Below, in pieces: positions 1-7,266 of a stretch of DNA of 27,110 bases. The notes below the pieces were generated by a model, which saw only the letters and a list, made by a program, of their open reading frames with translations, was not told where the DNA came from and made no database searches. The position numbers and the translations under genes are program-made. Position 1 is the first letter of the stretch; every line of letters begins with the position of its first letter. The stretch is taken from positions 1 through 27,110 of the IMG/VR virus record IMGVR_UViG_3300046167_000590; one strand, given 5' to 3'. The DNA comes from a virus.

Positions 1-517
1 TTCCTGCCTGATCGTTTAATACATCTGTGAATGCATCGGATACGGATTTGTTACTGGAGTTGCCTACGAATATGTTTCCGTCATTAAGATTTGGGGTTGC
101 ATTTGTTCTCCCCGCTCCGCCCACCTTGATAGATCCGTTGCTAGCATGAACCCTTTGCACCATACCAATGTTTTGAACTTTACTTGCTTCTAGTCCAGAG
201 GGATCATTTGTTAAAGATCCTGCTGTTGTAGATATATACAGTATGTCTCCGAGGGCATAGGAGGATGTGTCTATTCCTGCTAGAGTTCCGTTACTTGTTA
301 CTTCTATTGATCCGTTCGTTGATACGGTTGATTCGGCAAGACCGAAGGCTGGCATTTTATTTGTATCATCTGCGTCTGCTAAAGATACTACTGGCACCTC
401 TCCTGATATGCCTGAAATGTAAACGGACTGTCCCTTGGTTATATTTTCCCCCGCCTTAGCCGTGAAGCGTACTACTGAGTCTTTTAAATATTCACCTGGT
501 ATTTTTGTCTTTGCCAT
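1..517 (-). CDS. Phage structural (probably tail/fiber-associated) protein, 3' end cut by window edge
   Basis: An open minus-strand frame starts at the ATG whose first base is 517 and runs off the left edge, giving 172 visible residues (MAKTKIPGEYLKDSV...). Its start lies directly after the TAA of the upstream fiber gene (520-518), and the end of that gene (GGAAGG) provides a good ribosome binding site. The protein is Gly/Ser/Thr/Asn-rich with no signal peptide or membrane segment. It contains a KGQSVYISGISGEVP stretch, a KMPAFGLAES stretch and a GGAGRTNATPNL stretch followed by GNIFVGN. From memory, this pattern recurs in beta-rich structural proteins encoded beside fiber genes in marine phages, but I cannot name a family. 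Position as the next gene of the fiber cluster suggests a virion role. Function is inferred from style and context only. Confidence 0.75.
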   Translation of the reverse strand, partial: MAKTKIPGEYLKDSVVRFTAKAGENITKGQSVYISGISGEVPVVSLADADDTNKMPAFGLAESTVSTNGSIEVTSNGTLAGIDTSSYALGDILYISTTAGSLTNDPSGLEASKVQNIGMVQRVHASNGSIKVGGAGRTNATPNLNDGNIFVGNSSNKSVSDAFTDVLNDQAG

Positions 518-2626
518 TTATCCTTCCAATGTTTCTATTCTTGATTTTAAATCGTCTATTATTGTTTGTTGTTCTTGTATAGCTTTAACCAGTGTTGGAA
601 TCATATCTCCCATTTTTACAGATTTAGCATCATCTAAAGTATCATGTTGGAAATCTCCAATTAAATCAGGTAAAACTGTTTCTACTTCTTGTGCTATGAA
701 ACCTGGAACATTTTTTTGTTTACTACCTTCTCCTTCTTTCCAATCAAATCTTCTTGGCTGTAATGCCATTACTTCGTTAAGACCAGTTTCTAAATCTTTT
801 ATATTTTCTTTTAATCTTTCATCAGATAGTCCAGTGATTGAAGTAGACGTTGCGTGTATTAGCCCCGCAGAACCTCCTGTTGCTCTAACATAGAACCTGT
901 AAGCAGAGTCTGCAAAATCATAGACATGAAGTGTGTTTGCAGAGCCAGGATCATTCATACTATGAAATGACTCACCATTAGCTCTGAATATATGTCCTCT
1001 TCCATTTACCAGTCCATTAAGCGAATCGTTTGTGCCATTAATAGCTAAAGCACCTGATGAATCCAGTCTCATGCGTTCTGTTAAATTTGGAGATGTATTA
1101 TTTTTTATACCTGTATAAAAACATAGTTGACCGCCAGCTTCATAATTTTGGTTTGCTGTGCCATCACCTGTAATACCAATTCTTGCTTGTGGTGTAGAAA
1201 TTCTTGTATTGTTATCCCAAAGATAAAAATCCAAATCACAAGTCATGCTATAACCTTGGTCATCAGAACTTGCATCTTGTTTTAATGCTAATGCAGTAAA
1301 TTGACCTCCACTTGCATCTCCTGAAACTGTTAGTCTTCCTTCAGATGTTGTAGTACCCACCAACAAGTTGCCTGATGAGTCTATTCTCATGCGTTCGTTT
1401 GCTGGATAGCCGCCACTTAAATTACCAGTGCCGACATTAAAGGTCATATAGTTATAACTAAATAAATGCATCAGGTTGCTGTTGGCATCATACTGTATTC
1501 CACCATCACCTGAACCTGTTGAGCTTAGTAATAAAGTAGCCTTACCTGAATTATTGTTAGGTTCAATCCTTGCTATTGTGTTTGCATCTCCTTTAACGTG
1601 GAACTCACTACTAGGAGATACACCAATTCCAACATTGCCTGAAGAATTAATGGTCATTCTAGTAGCTGAGTTTCCAAAAAATCTTAAATCATCTGAAGAA
1701 GTATCTTGATACATTATCCAGTTAGTACCACCTGTACCACCAGTGAGTTGTAAAGCAACTTGTCCTTGTGATTGTGAAGCTCTGCTAATATCTAAATATG
1801 TATTTCCACTAGAACGATTGACTACTAATGCTTGTCCTGGACTAGTCGTTCCAATTCCAACATTGCCTGTTGCATCTATTCTCATGCGTTCTGTATCGTT
1901 ACCACTAGATGTACCAGCAGTATGAAAAGACATATATGTAGTAGCACCTGATGAGCTTCCATATTTGTATCTAATACTTCCTTTTACACCTGCACCTGCT
2001 CCTGAACCATCTCCACTATAAAATTCTAAACCAGCTATATCGTGACCAACAGTATGTGACGAACCTGAATTGCTAGTGCCTAATCTTAAATATGCTGAAT
2101 TAGCTGTGCTTGTTTGACCCTCAATAAGAACAGAAGGACTATCCGTTCCAATTCCAACATTGCCTGATGAGTCTATGGTCATTCTACGAGTAGTGTCAGT
2201 GTGGAATCTCATAGAGTTATCACTATGACCATAACTTATGATGCCTCTATATCTGTCTTCACCACTTGTTCCATCACTAAAATGAATAGCACCAATAGCG
2301 TTTGTTGGTGTATTAATTGTTAAACCACCATTTCCTGCTGTGTCTGAAATTACTAAATTATTAGCAGAAGCATCTTGCGAAGAAGGACTAGTCGTTCCAA
2401 TTCCAACATTCTCCGAACTATCAATAGTAATAGCAGTAGATGTGGCATTATCATCAATACCTGTTGAAGTGAATCCTGTTAGCGTACCAAGACTTGTAAT
2501 ATTAGGTTGTGCTGCTGTAGCTAGTGTACCTGTGATATCTCCAGATATAGTTATGTTAGTATCTAGCTTTGCACTTGTTATAGCTCCGTCTGCTATTACG
2601 TTTGTTGTGATCTTAGTATTAGCCAC
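518..2626 (-). CDS. Tail fiber with C-terminal S74 intramolecular chaperone (702 aa)
   Basis: This is a putative trimeric receptor-binding fiber. The N-terminus (MANTKITTNVIADGAITSAKL) is typical of repeat fibers of marine phages. The shaft carries four VGIG motifs of the type SGNVGIGTTSP plus a diverged LLVG copy, separated by 60-100 residue beta-rich modules. The C-terminus carries the peptidase S74 chaperone signature SDERLKENI from about residue 601, then GFIAQEVE and a coiled-coil end (AIQEQQTIIDDLKSRIETLEG region). In characterised S74 proteins this domain trimerises the fiber and then cleaves itself off next to the conserved Ser; here the candidate is Ser601. The gene overlaps the preceding fiber gene by 8 nt and is followed at once by the partial gene at 517, so all three are probably co-translated. 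Receptor specificity cannot be predicted. Confidence 0.9.
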   Translation of the reverse strand: MANTKITTNVIADGAITSAKLDTNITISGDITGTLATAAQPNITSLGTLTGFTSTGIDDNATSTAITIDSSENVGIGTTSPSSQDASANNLVISDTAGNGGLTINTPTNAIGAIHFSDGTSGEDRYRGIISYGHSDNSMRFHTDTTRRMTIDSSGNVGIGTDSPSVLIEGQTSTANSAYLRLGTSNSGSSHTVGHDIAGLEFYSGDGSGAGAGVKGSIRYKYGSSSGATTYMSFHTAGTSSGNDTERMRIDATGNVGIGTTSPGQALVVNRSSGNTYLDISRASQSQGQVALQLTGGTGGTNWIMYQDTSSDDLRFFGNSATRMTINSSGNVGIGVSPSSEFHVKGDANTIARIEPNNNSGKATLLLSSTGSGDGGIQYDANSNLMHLFSYNYMTFNVGTGNLSGGYPANERMRIDSSGNLLVGTTTSEGRLTVSGDASGGQFTALALKQDASSDDQGYSMTCDLDFYLWDNNTRISTPQARIGITGDGTANQNYEAGGQLCFYTGIKNNTSPNLTERMRLDSSGALAINGTNDSLNGLVNGRGHIFRANGESFHSMNDPGSANTLHVYDFADSAYRFYVRATGGSAGLIHATSTSITGLSDERLKENIKDLETGLNEVMALQPRRFDWKEGEGSKQKNVPGFIAQEVETVLPDLIGDFQHDTLDDAKSVKMGDMIPTLVKAIQEQQTIIDDLKSRIETLEG

Positions 2627-3695
2627 CTTCTCTTATCTCCCGGATTTCCTGCTTGAGTGTTTCAATCTGTGTTTGTTGTTCTTGTATAGCTTTCATTAAG
2701 ATAGGTATAGTTTCTGTATATCTTATAGAGTAACGAGTTTCTTCATCTGAATCTAAAACTTTTGACTCATCTAATACTTGGTCAAATTTACCTATAAAAT
2801 CCTGTGCTATAAAACCTATAGTCTCGTGCTTATTTTCATCATCAACATCTTTTCTGTTATAAGTTACACATCTAATATCTTTTATTTTTTCAGTTACAGA
2901 GCCTATGTCTTGTATATTTTCTTTAAGTCGTTCGTCAGAATAACTAGACCAAGAGTTGCCACCATTTGTTAAATATACACCAACGCCTTCATTTGAGCCT
3001 GAGTACATTCTAAGATGTCTACCATTTGAGTTTTGACCTATATAATATGCAGTACCATTTAACCAATGATGTCCTACATATCCTGTACCTTCAATTTTTA
3101 ATTGTGCAGTAGCTTCTGTTGCATTTGCTCCATCGTAAATGTGTAATTTAGCTGAAGGACTAGTCGTTCCAATTCCGACTTTACCATTTATATCTATACC
3201 AAATCGTGAAACTGATGGAGTTCCTCCTGTACCTGTAGATTGCCTTAAAGAAAGACCTCCCCAGCTACCAGAACCAAATGAGTTGCTTATAAAATCCCAG
3301 TTTCTGTTCTGACTGTAACCATGAGCAGAAGAAAGAGTTAAATTGGAGTAAACACCACCCTGTACATCTAATACTCCTTTAGGAGTATTAGTTCCAGTTC
3401 CAATCCCAACCGAGCCTGATGAGTCTATTCTCATAGCCTCTACTACACTAACACCATTGGTAGAAGTAGAAAAAATTAAATCAGTATCTCCAGCAGCAGG
3501 ACTATTAGTTCTATCAGCTTTAATTTGTGCAGAAGTTCCTGATGAAGCTAATTGCCAATCAATACTAAAAGATGAGTTATTCGCCCCAGCAGAGTTTTCA
3601 AGTTTTATAGAAGAATTTGCACCTGATTGATTTTTCTTTATGTGTAATGAGGTATCAGGAGAGGTTTCTCCAATTCCAACGTTGCCTGATGAGTC
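1624..3695 (-). repeat. Dispersed DNA repeats coding for VGIG fiber modules
   Basis: A near-identical motif (plus strand CCAATTCCAACATTGCCTG or close variants) recurs near 1624, 1851, 2149, 2397, 3171 and 3671, across both fiber genes. In three places it is preceded by the same GGACTAGTCGTT string (1839, 2385 and 3158). Each copy encodes the VGIGTTSP-type hinge and is often followed by the codons for a second shared motif, MRIDSSG. The conservation is at DNA level as well as protein level, and it joins two different genes, so these copies could serve as recombination points for exchanging shaft modules. That role is inferred. Confidence 0.75.
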
Positions 3696-5423
3696 TAAGA
3701 ATAAAGTATTTGTAGGTGTTGCCGCTTCAATTTGGAAAGGGTAGGCTGTTCCTGATACTGTAGTATCTCTAACTGCAAAAGTACCGCCATAAGAAGCCAT
3801 CAACCAAGTTTGATTAGAAGCATCATTTTCTCTAAGTGTATAACTAGGTGCATTGCCAGTAGACCTAATCGCACCTGCAACATCAAGCCCATAAGTGCTA
3901 GATGGGTTTGTATGACCTATAGCTAAAGACTCCGCACTTGCATCCCAAAATAACTTAGCTGTTGTGCCTGTATCTTCGTAAAAAGAAATGTCTCCAATAG
4001 GAGAAACATTTAATCTAACCTTATTACTAGTACCATCATTAGTTCTAATAAATAAAGACCCACCACCTGTTTGGCTTAAATATGAATCACCTGCTCTTTG
4101 AAAATCAATATCATTACCACTTAATAAAGTTGTAATAGATGTTCCAATCGTTACATTACCATTTAGGTCGCTAGTACCATCAACAGTCAAACCATCCATT
4201 GTGGCTGTACCTGTTACGTCTATGCCTGTGCTGGTGGTGGCGAGTTTTTCTAAGCCATTGTGATAAATATATGAAGAACCATTTGCTTGTCCTTGAAAAA
4301 ATAATTCATCTTGAGGTGATAATAGTTGAAGATAGTTTCCTCTAATTTTTAAAGAACCTGCACCACTTTCATCTATCCATGTGTCAGTACCATCATGATA
4401 AATCTGTAAATCTGAACCTGTACCAAACTTGGCTATAGCATTATCTGGCATATTGAGATGGCTAGATATTTTTACTTCGCCGACAATATCTACGGGCACG
4501 GATGGTGTTGCTGTTCCTAGACCTACACGAGAGTTAGCGTTATCTACTACAAATGTTGGGGAATCAAAAGCTACATCACCTGTTACCGTAAGATCAGCAG
4601 GCATAGTAATGTTGCCAGATAGCTTGGAGCTAGTAACTGTGTTATCGCTAGGAGCCCCTATATTAACTGGGTTCATTACATAAACTGTTACGACCATATC
4701 GGCAGTAACTCCATCGGTCATGCTTAGCGTTGTGCTTGAAATGGTATAGGTGTCATTAGCTTGAAATACACCATCAACAAAGACGATCAGATTTGTTTCT
4801 CCCGCGGGGGCATCTGATAGAACAAAGTCAACCTGTGGATTGCCGCCAACATCCGCTGCGGTAAATGTGTCCACTGTTAAATTAGAGGACTGAAGGTTAA
4901 TTAAGTTATCAACAATAACCTCTAAAGCCAATCCGTTGGATGGGGCTGTGTCGAATGTTAATGTGGATCCACTAAATGAGAAGGTGTCATGGTGTTGCAT
5001 TACACCATTGAGAAATACCATTGCATTACTTTCAAGACCAGGATCTATGCCTATGTCATAGTCTGTAGCACTTGATGCGGTAGTTGCGTTATATACTGTT
5101 TGGTTTGCAGACTTAGCTGCAATGTTTTCTTGTATGTCAGTTAGTAAAGCAGCTGTAGCTCTTAGCTGTACGGTAATACCATTGGCAAAGGTTCTCGCAG
5201 TAGTGCTATCCGAAGCACGTACCACGGTCCAAGTTGTACCAGAAACACCCGTAACTTTGACGATTTCGTTATTAGTACCATCGTCAAGAGTAGCATAAAA
5301 ATGCTCTCCTGCCTGTATTGCAGGGAACGTGCTACTGCTAGTAACGGATATGCTTGTAGCACTTGTACTCGTTATAGCCGCTGCTAGAGTAGTTTCGGCA
5401 TTGTTTGTAAAAACTACGCCCAT
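2619..5423 (-). CDS. Large tail fiber with S74 intramolecular chaperone (934 aa)
   Basis: This is a second putative receptor-binding fiber upstream of the 702-aa one. The first 270 residues differ from it: a beta domain (about 1-110) with an ATLDDGTNNEIVKVTGVSG segment, then two related modules near residues 110 and 180 (FLNGVMQHHDTFSF and FVDGVFQANDTYTI). The latter are the kind of repeated N-terminal modules expected to attach a fiber to the tail. The shaft has VGIG/VGLG hinges separated by longer modules. The S74 chaperone begins at about residue 829 (SDERLKENI, then IGFIAQDF) and ends in a coiled coil (QTQIETLKQEIREIREGG). A clear Shine-Dalgarno (AGGAGT) precedes the ATG. Since only this fiber has the extended N-terminal modules, it may be the tail-proximal one (inference). 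Confidence 0.9.
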   Translation of the reverse strand: MGVVFTNNAETTLAAAITSTSATSISVTSSSTFPAIQAGEHFYATLDDGTNNEIVKVTGVSGTTWTVVRASDSTTARTFANGITVQLRATAALLTDIQENIAAKSANQTVYNATTASSATDYDIGIDPGLESNAMVFLNGVMQHHDTFSFSGSTLTFDTAPSNGLALEVIVDNLINLQSSNLTVDTFTAADVGGNPQVDFVLSDAPAGETNLIVFVDGVFQANDTYTISSTTLSMTDGVTADMVVTVYVMNPVNIGAPSDNTVTSSKLSGNITMPADLTVTGDVAFDSPTFVVDNANSRVGLGTATPSVPVDIVGEVKISSHLNMPDNAIAKFGTGSDLQIYHDGTDTWIDESGAGSLKIRGNYLQLLSPQDELFFQGQANGSSYIYHNGLEKLATTSTGIDVTGTATMDGLTVDGTSDLNGNVTIGTSITTLLSGNDIDFQRAGDSYLSQTGGGSLFIRTNDGTSNKVRLNVSPIGDISFYEDTGTTAKLFWDASAESLAIGHTNPSSTYGLDVAGAIRSTGNAPSYTLRENDASNQTWLMASYGGTFAVRDTTVSGTAYPFQIEAATPTNTLFLDSSGNVGIGETSPDTSLHIKKNQSGANSSIKLENSAGANNSSFSIDWQLASSGTSAQIKADRTNSPAAGDTDLIFSTSTNGVSVVEAMRIDSSGSVGIGTGTNTPKGVLDVQGGVYSNLTLSSAHGYSQNRNWDFISNSFGSGSWGGLSLRQSTGTGGTPSVSRFGIDINGKVGIGTTSPSAKLHIYDGANATEATAQLKIEGTGYVGHHWLNGTAYYIGQNSNGRHLRMYSGSNEGVGVYLTNGGNSWSSYSDERLKENIQDIGSVTEKIKDIRCVTYNRKDVDDENKHETIGFIAQDFIGKFDQVLDESKVLDSDEETRYSIRYTETIPILMKAIQEQQTQIETLKQEIREIREGG

Positions 5424-5437
5424 AAATTACTCCTATT

Positions 5438-5722
5438 TTAACTTACTGTTACAGTCCAAGTGATTGTCATTGAGTCAGCAGATCCTTTGTTCACAACAGA
5501 AAATACTGTTCTACAAAGCATAGTACCATTAGAAGCTGCAGTTAAAATACCTGCTTCTGTAACTGCGCCTGTTCCAGTACCTGCCGCAAAACTAGCTACG
5601 TAAGTAACAACAGCATTAGACACAGTTGAACTTGTTAGAGCTACTCTACCAAGTTCTGTTCCTAAAGCAGTGTTTCCTGCTGCAGCCGCTGTAGTACCAC
5701 TACCAATAGCCATGTGTGACAT
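5438..5722 (-). CDS. Small tail-associated beta protein, C-terminal part (94 aa), frame-separated from the ORF at 5868
   Basis: The frame encodes MSHMAIGSGTTAAAAGNTALG followed by beta-rich sequence ending in SMTITWTVTVS. In related phage proteins as I recall them, the MSHMAIGxGTTA motif lies inside one protein of about 130-140 residues whose N-terminus resembles the overlapping 68-aa ORF (5662-5868). Here the two halves are in different frames: this half is in the -1 frame relative to the first and is open upstream only to a TGA at 5743-5741. No convincing ribosome binding site precedes the ATG at 5722. It is therefore either the second half of a gene broken by a one-base change (real or sequencing/assembly error), a frameshift product, or a separately translated domain. 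Position just before the fiber genes points to a tail-tip role. Confidence 0.65.
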   Translation of the reverse strand: MSHMAIGSGTTAAAAGNTALGTELGRVALTSSTVSNAVVTYVASFAAGTGTGAVTEAGILTAASNGTMLCRTVFSVVNKGSADSMTITWTVTVS

Positions 5723-5868
5723 GACACTAGAGTTGTTTCTTCATACGGATCTGCTACATAGTTTTTACCTGCAGTAACTACTAAGTTATCTACGTCACGT
5801 ACAACTTCACCGTTTAGGCTTACTTGTAAACGACCTTTCATTTTTAGATTGTCTTGTATATTAGACAT
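5662..5868 (-). CDS. Small tail-associated protein, N-terminal part (68 aa)
   Basis: The ATG at 5868 has a good ribosome binding site (GAGG, 7 nt upstream), so translation is expected to start here. Residues 1-40 (MKGRLQVSLNGEVVRDVDNL then VVTAGKNYVAD) match the N-terminal style of small phage structural proteins whose remaining part is encoded in the frame at 5722-5438. After about residue 48 the sequence (CHTWLLVVVLQRLQQETLL) looks like an out-of-frame tail rather than real protein. The overlapping open stretch of the two frames is about 76 nt (5740-5665). I see no canonical X_XXY_YYZ slippery heptamer in it. Best reading: the start of a gene whose second half is displaced by a -1 shift. 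Confidence 0.6.
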   Translation of the reverse strand: MSNIQDNLKMKGRLQVSLNGEVVRDVDNLVVTAGKNYVADPYEETTLVSCHTWLLVVVLQRLQQETLL

Positions 5869-5879
5869 TATTACCTCGC

Positions 5880-6884
5880 TTAAGCGTTTAGCATATTAAT
5901 ATTCAAGGAGTTAGAGTTAATAGGTCCAACCCCTTTTATCAATTCTACATCAATTGATTCAGTTATTGTAGCAGTATCTGCAAAAAGCGGCAGAAAGGAA
6001 AAAACAGAACTTTCGCTTATATTTACAGTTTCTGCTTTAGTTCCCGGTATAAAACTAGAAACATAGGCTTCTGCTACGGACACACCCTCAGCGATATCGC
6101 CCGGAATGAACGAACTAACATAGGCTTCTGCTACGGATACACTGTCTGTTTTTGTTCCGGGTGTAATTGCAAATGCCTGTGTTTCTGTTACAGATATAAT
6201 ATTTGTTTTGTTTACGCCCGTGTCGGTAGCTAGCTCATCATCTACAGAAGAAGTATCGTCTAACCCGTACGCGTCTGCAAAAGATCTAACATAAGGTACG
6301 ACACGGCTAAAATTATCAGTAAAACTAAAACTGTCTTCACTTATTCTTTCTACATTAAATGCCGGAGCATCTACAAAAGAGTAGGAGTCCGCTAGTAACT
6401 TAGTGGTATCGAAGACTTGTACTTCTGCAATACTAACAGTATCAGTAGATGCTTTACTAAAATCATATGTATGTGTTTCAGAAAGAGTTGGTGCGTCTGT
6501 AAAGTTTCTACCAAAATCTACAACCCTACTTAAGTTCTCTGCTATAGATACAGATTCCGTTAAGCCTTTTTGCATAGCATTGGCTAGTTGCTCTGTAATA
6601 ATTGGGGTATCAGCTAGGCCTTTACTAAAGCTAAAGCTATCAGAATCTGTAAAGCTAAAACTCTCTGCGTTAGGCGAATTGTATTGGTCAGTAAAATACC
6701 TATTTAAAGTGTCTGCGTCTACTAGAACATTCGCTGCAGTTAGTTGTTGATAAGCTAATACTTGTTGTAGGTTTTGATAATCTAAAGTACTTTTTAAATG
6801 TTGAAATAAACTTACAGGCTCAACAGAGTCTGTACTTATTACCAACCGTAGGTTCTGATAACCTACTGTAAACTTGAACGCCAT
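5880..6884 (-). CDS. Repeat-built structural protein with about 19-residue repeats (334 aa)
   Basis: I do not recognise a named family. After an N-terminal portion of about 70 residues containing two YQNL motifs, the rest is a tandem array of roughly a dozen units of 18-20 residues. Each has the form Asp/Glu-Ser/Thr, then V/F-S-I/V/F-A/T-E/D, then about 10 variable residues including an aromatic (examples: DSVSVAEAYVSSFIPG, DTVSIAEVQVF, DSFSFTDNFSRVV). Two adjacent units are almost identical, also at DNA level (copies at 6061-6080 and 6118-6137, exactly 57 nt or 19 codons apart). The regular spacing suggests a beta-solenoid or fibrous fold. The gene overlaps the BppU_N-like gene by one base (ATGA-type junction at 6884) and precedes the fiber genes, so a tail or adhesin role is likely but inferred. 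Confidence 0.7.
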   Translation of the reverse strand: MAFKFTVGYQNLRLVISTDSVEPVSLFQHLKSTLDYQNLQQVLAYQQLTAANVLVDADTLNRYFTDQYNSPNAESFSFTDSDSFSFSKGLADTPIITEQLANAMQKGLTESVSIAENLSRVVDFGRNFTDAPTLSETHTYDFSKASTDTVSIAEVQVFDTTKLLADSYSFVDAPAFNVERISEDSFSFTDNFSRVVPYVRSFADAYGLDDTSSVDDELATDTGVNKTNIISVTETQAFAITPGTKTDSVSVAEAYVSSFIPGDIAEGVSVAEAYVSSFIPGTKAETVNISESSVFSFLPLFADTATITESIDVELIKGVGPINSNSLNINMLNA

Positions 6885-7258
6885 TAATCAAAATCGTCAC
6901 GTACTTTAAACTTAACGAAGTCTTGTACGGTTTGTATATTACCATCGGACTTTGTATATTCTATCTCTCCTTCGTACGTACCTGCAGTTGTCCAGGTTCC
7001 AGATGGGAAGATCAAAGTGCAAGTCCCTGTACTAGGTGCAGATATTGTAGCGGTAATAGTAGCGTCAACAGTAGTTGTACCTAGTTCCCTTATTCTAAGT
7101 TTTACAGTACCTCCTGTTAAGTCAATTGCTGCCCAAGTCGTACTATCTTCTGGGTCTAAAATCTTACCGGAAGCTGCAGTATTACTGTCTTTTAAGTTAA
7201 ATGTTAGTTCAGGAAGTGTGTCTCCTACTACTAATTTTATTGTGTCTGAATATGCCAT
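6884..7258 (-). CDS. BppU_N-like beta-sandwich tail protein (124 aa)
   Basis: The sequence has the layout of the N-terminal domain of lactococcal phage baseplate protein BppU and related tail proteins: an opening VGDTLPELTFNLKDSNT, a central DLTGGTVKLRIRELG, then a strand-turn-strand ending in AGTYEGEIEYTKSDGNIQT and VKFKVRDD. At 124 aa it is a stand-alone domain without a following fiber. In the known family the domain acts as an attachment adaptor for receptor-binding proteins. The gene sits between the last internal-virion protein and the repeat protein, i.e. at the start of the tail-tip/fiber block, which suits an adaptor role. Family assignment is from motif memory and has not been tested by profile search. 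Confidence 0.7.
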   Translation of the reverse strand: MAYSDTIKLVVGDTLPELTFNLKDSNTAASGKILDPEDSTTWAAIDLTGGTVKLRIRELGTTTVDATITATISAPSTGTCTLIFPSGTWTTAGTYEGEIEYTKSDGNIQTVQDFVKFKVRDDFD

Positions 7259-7266
7259 AATTAATT

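Noticed and set aside
435-893. Plus-strand ORF of 152 aa opposite the fiber gene
   Set aside because: It lies antisense to the clear S74 domain codons, has no ribosome binding site and unnatural composition; it is a shadow frame.
5162-5362. Minus-strand ORF of 66 aa inside the 934-aa fiber gene
   Set aside because: Out-of-frame overlap with the conserved N-terminal fiber region and no start signal of its own.
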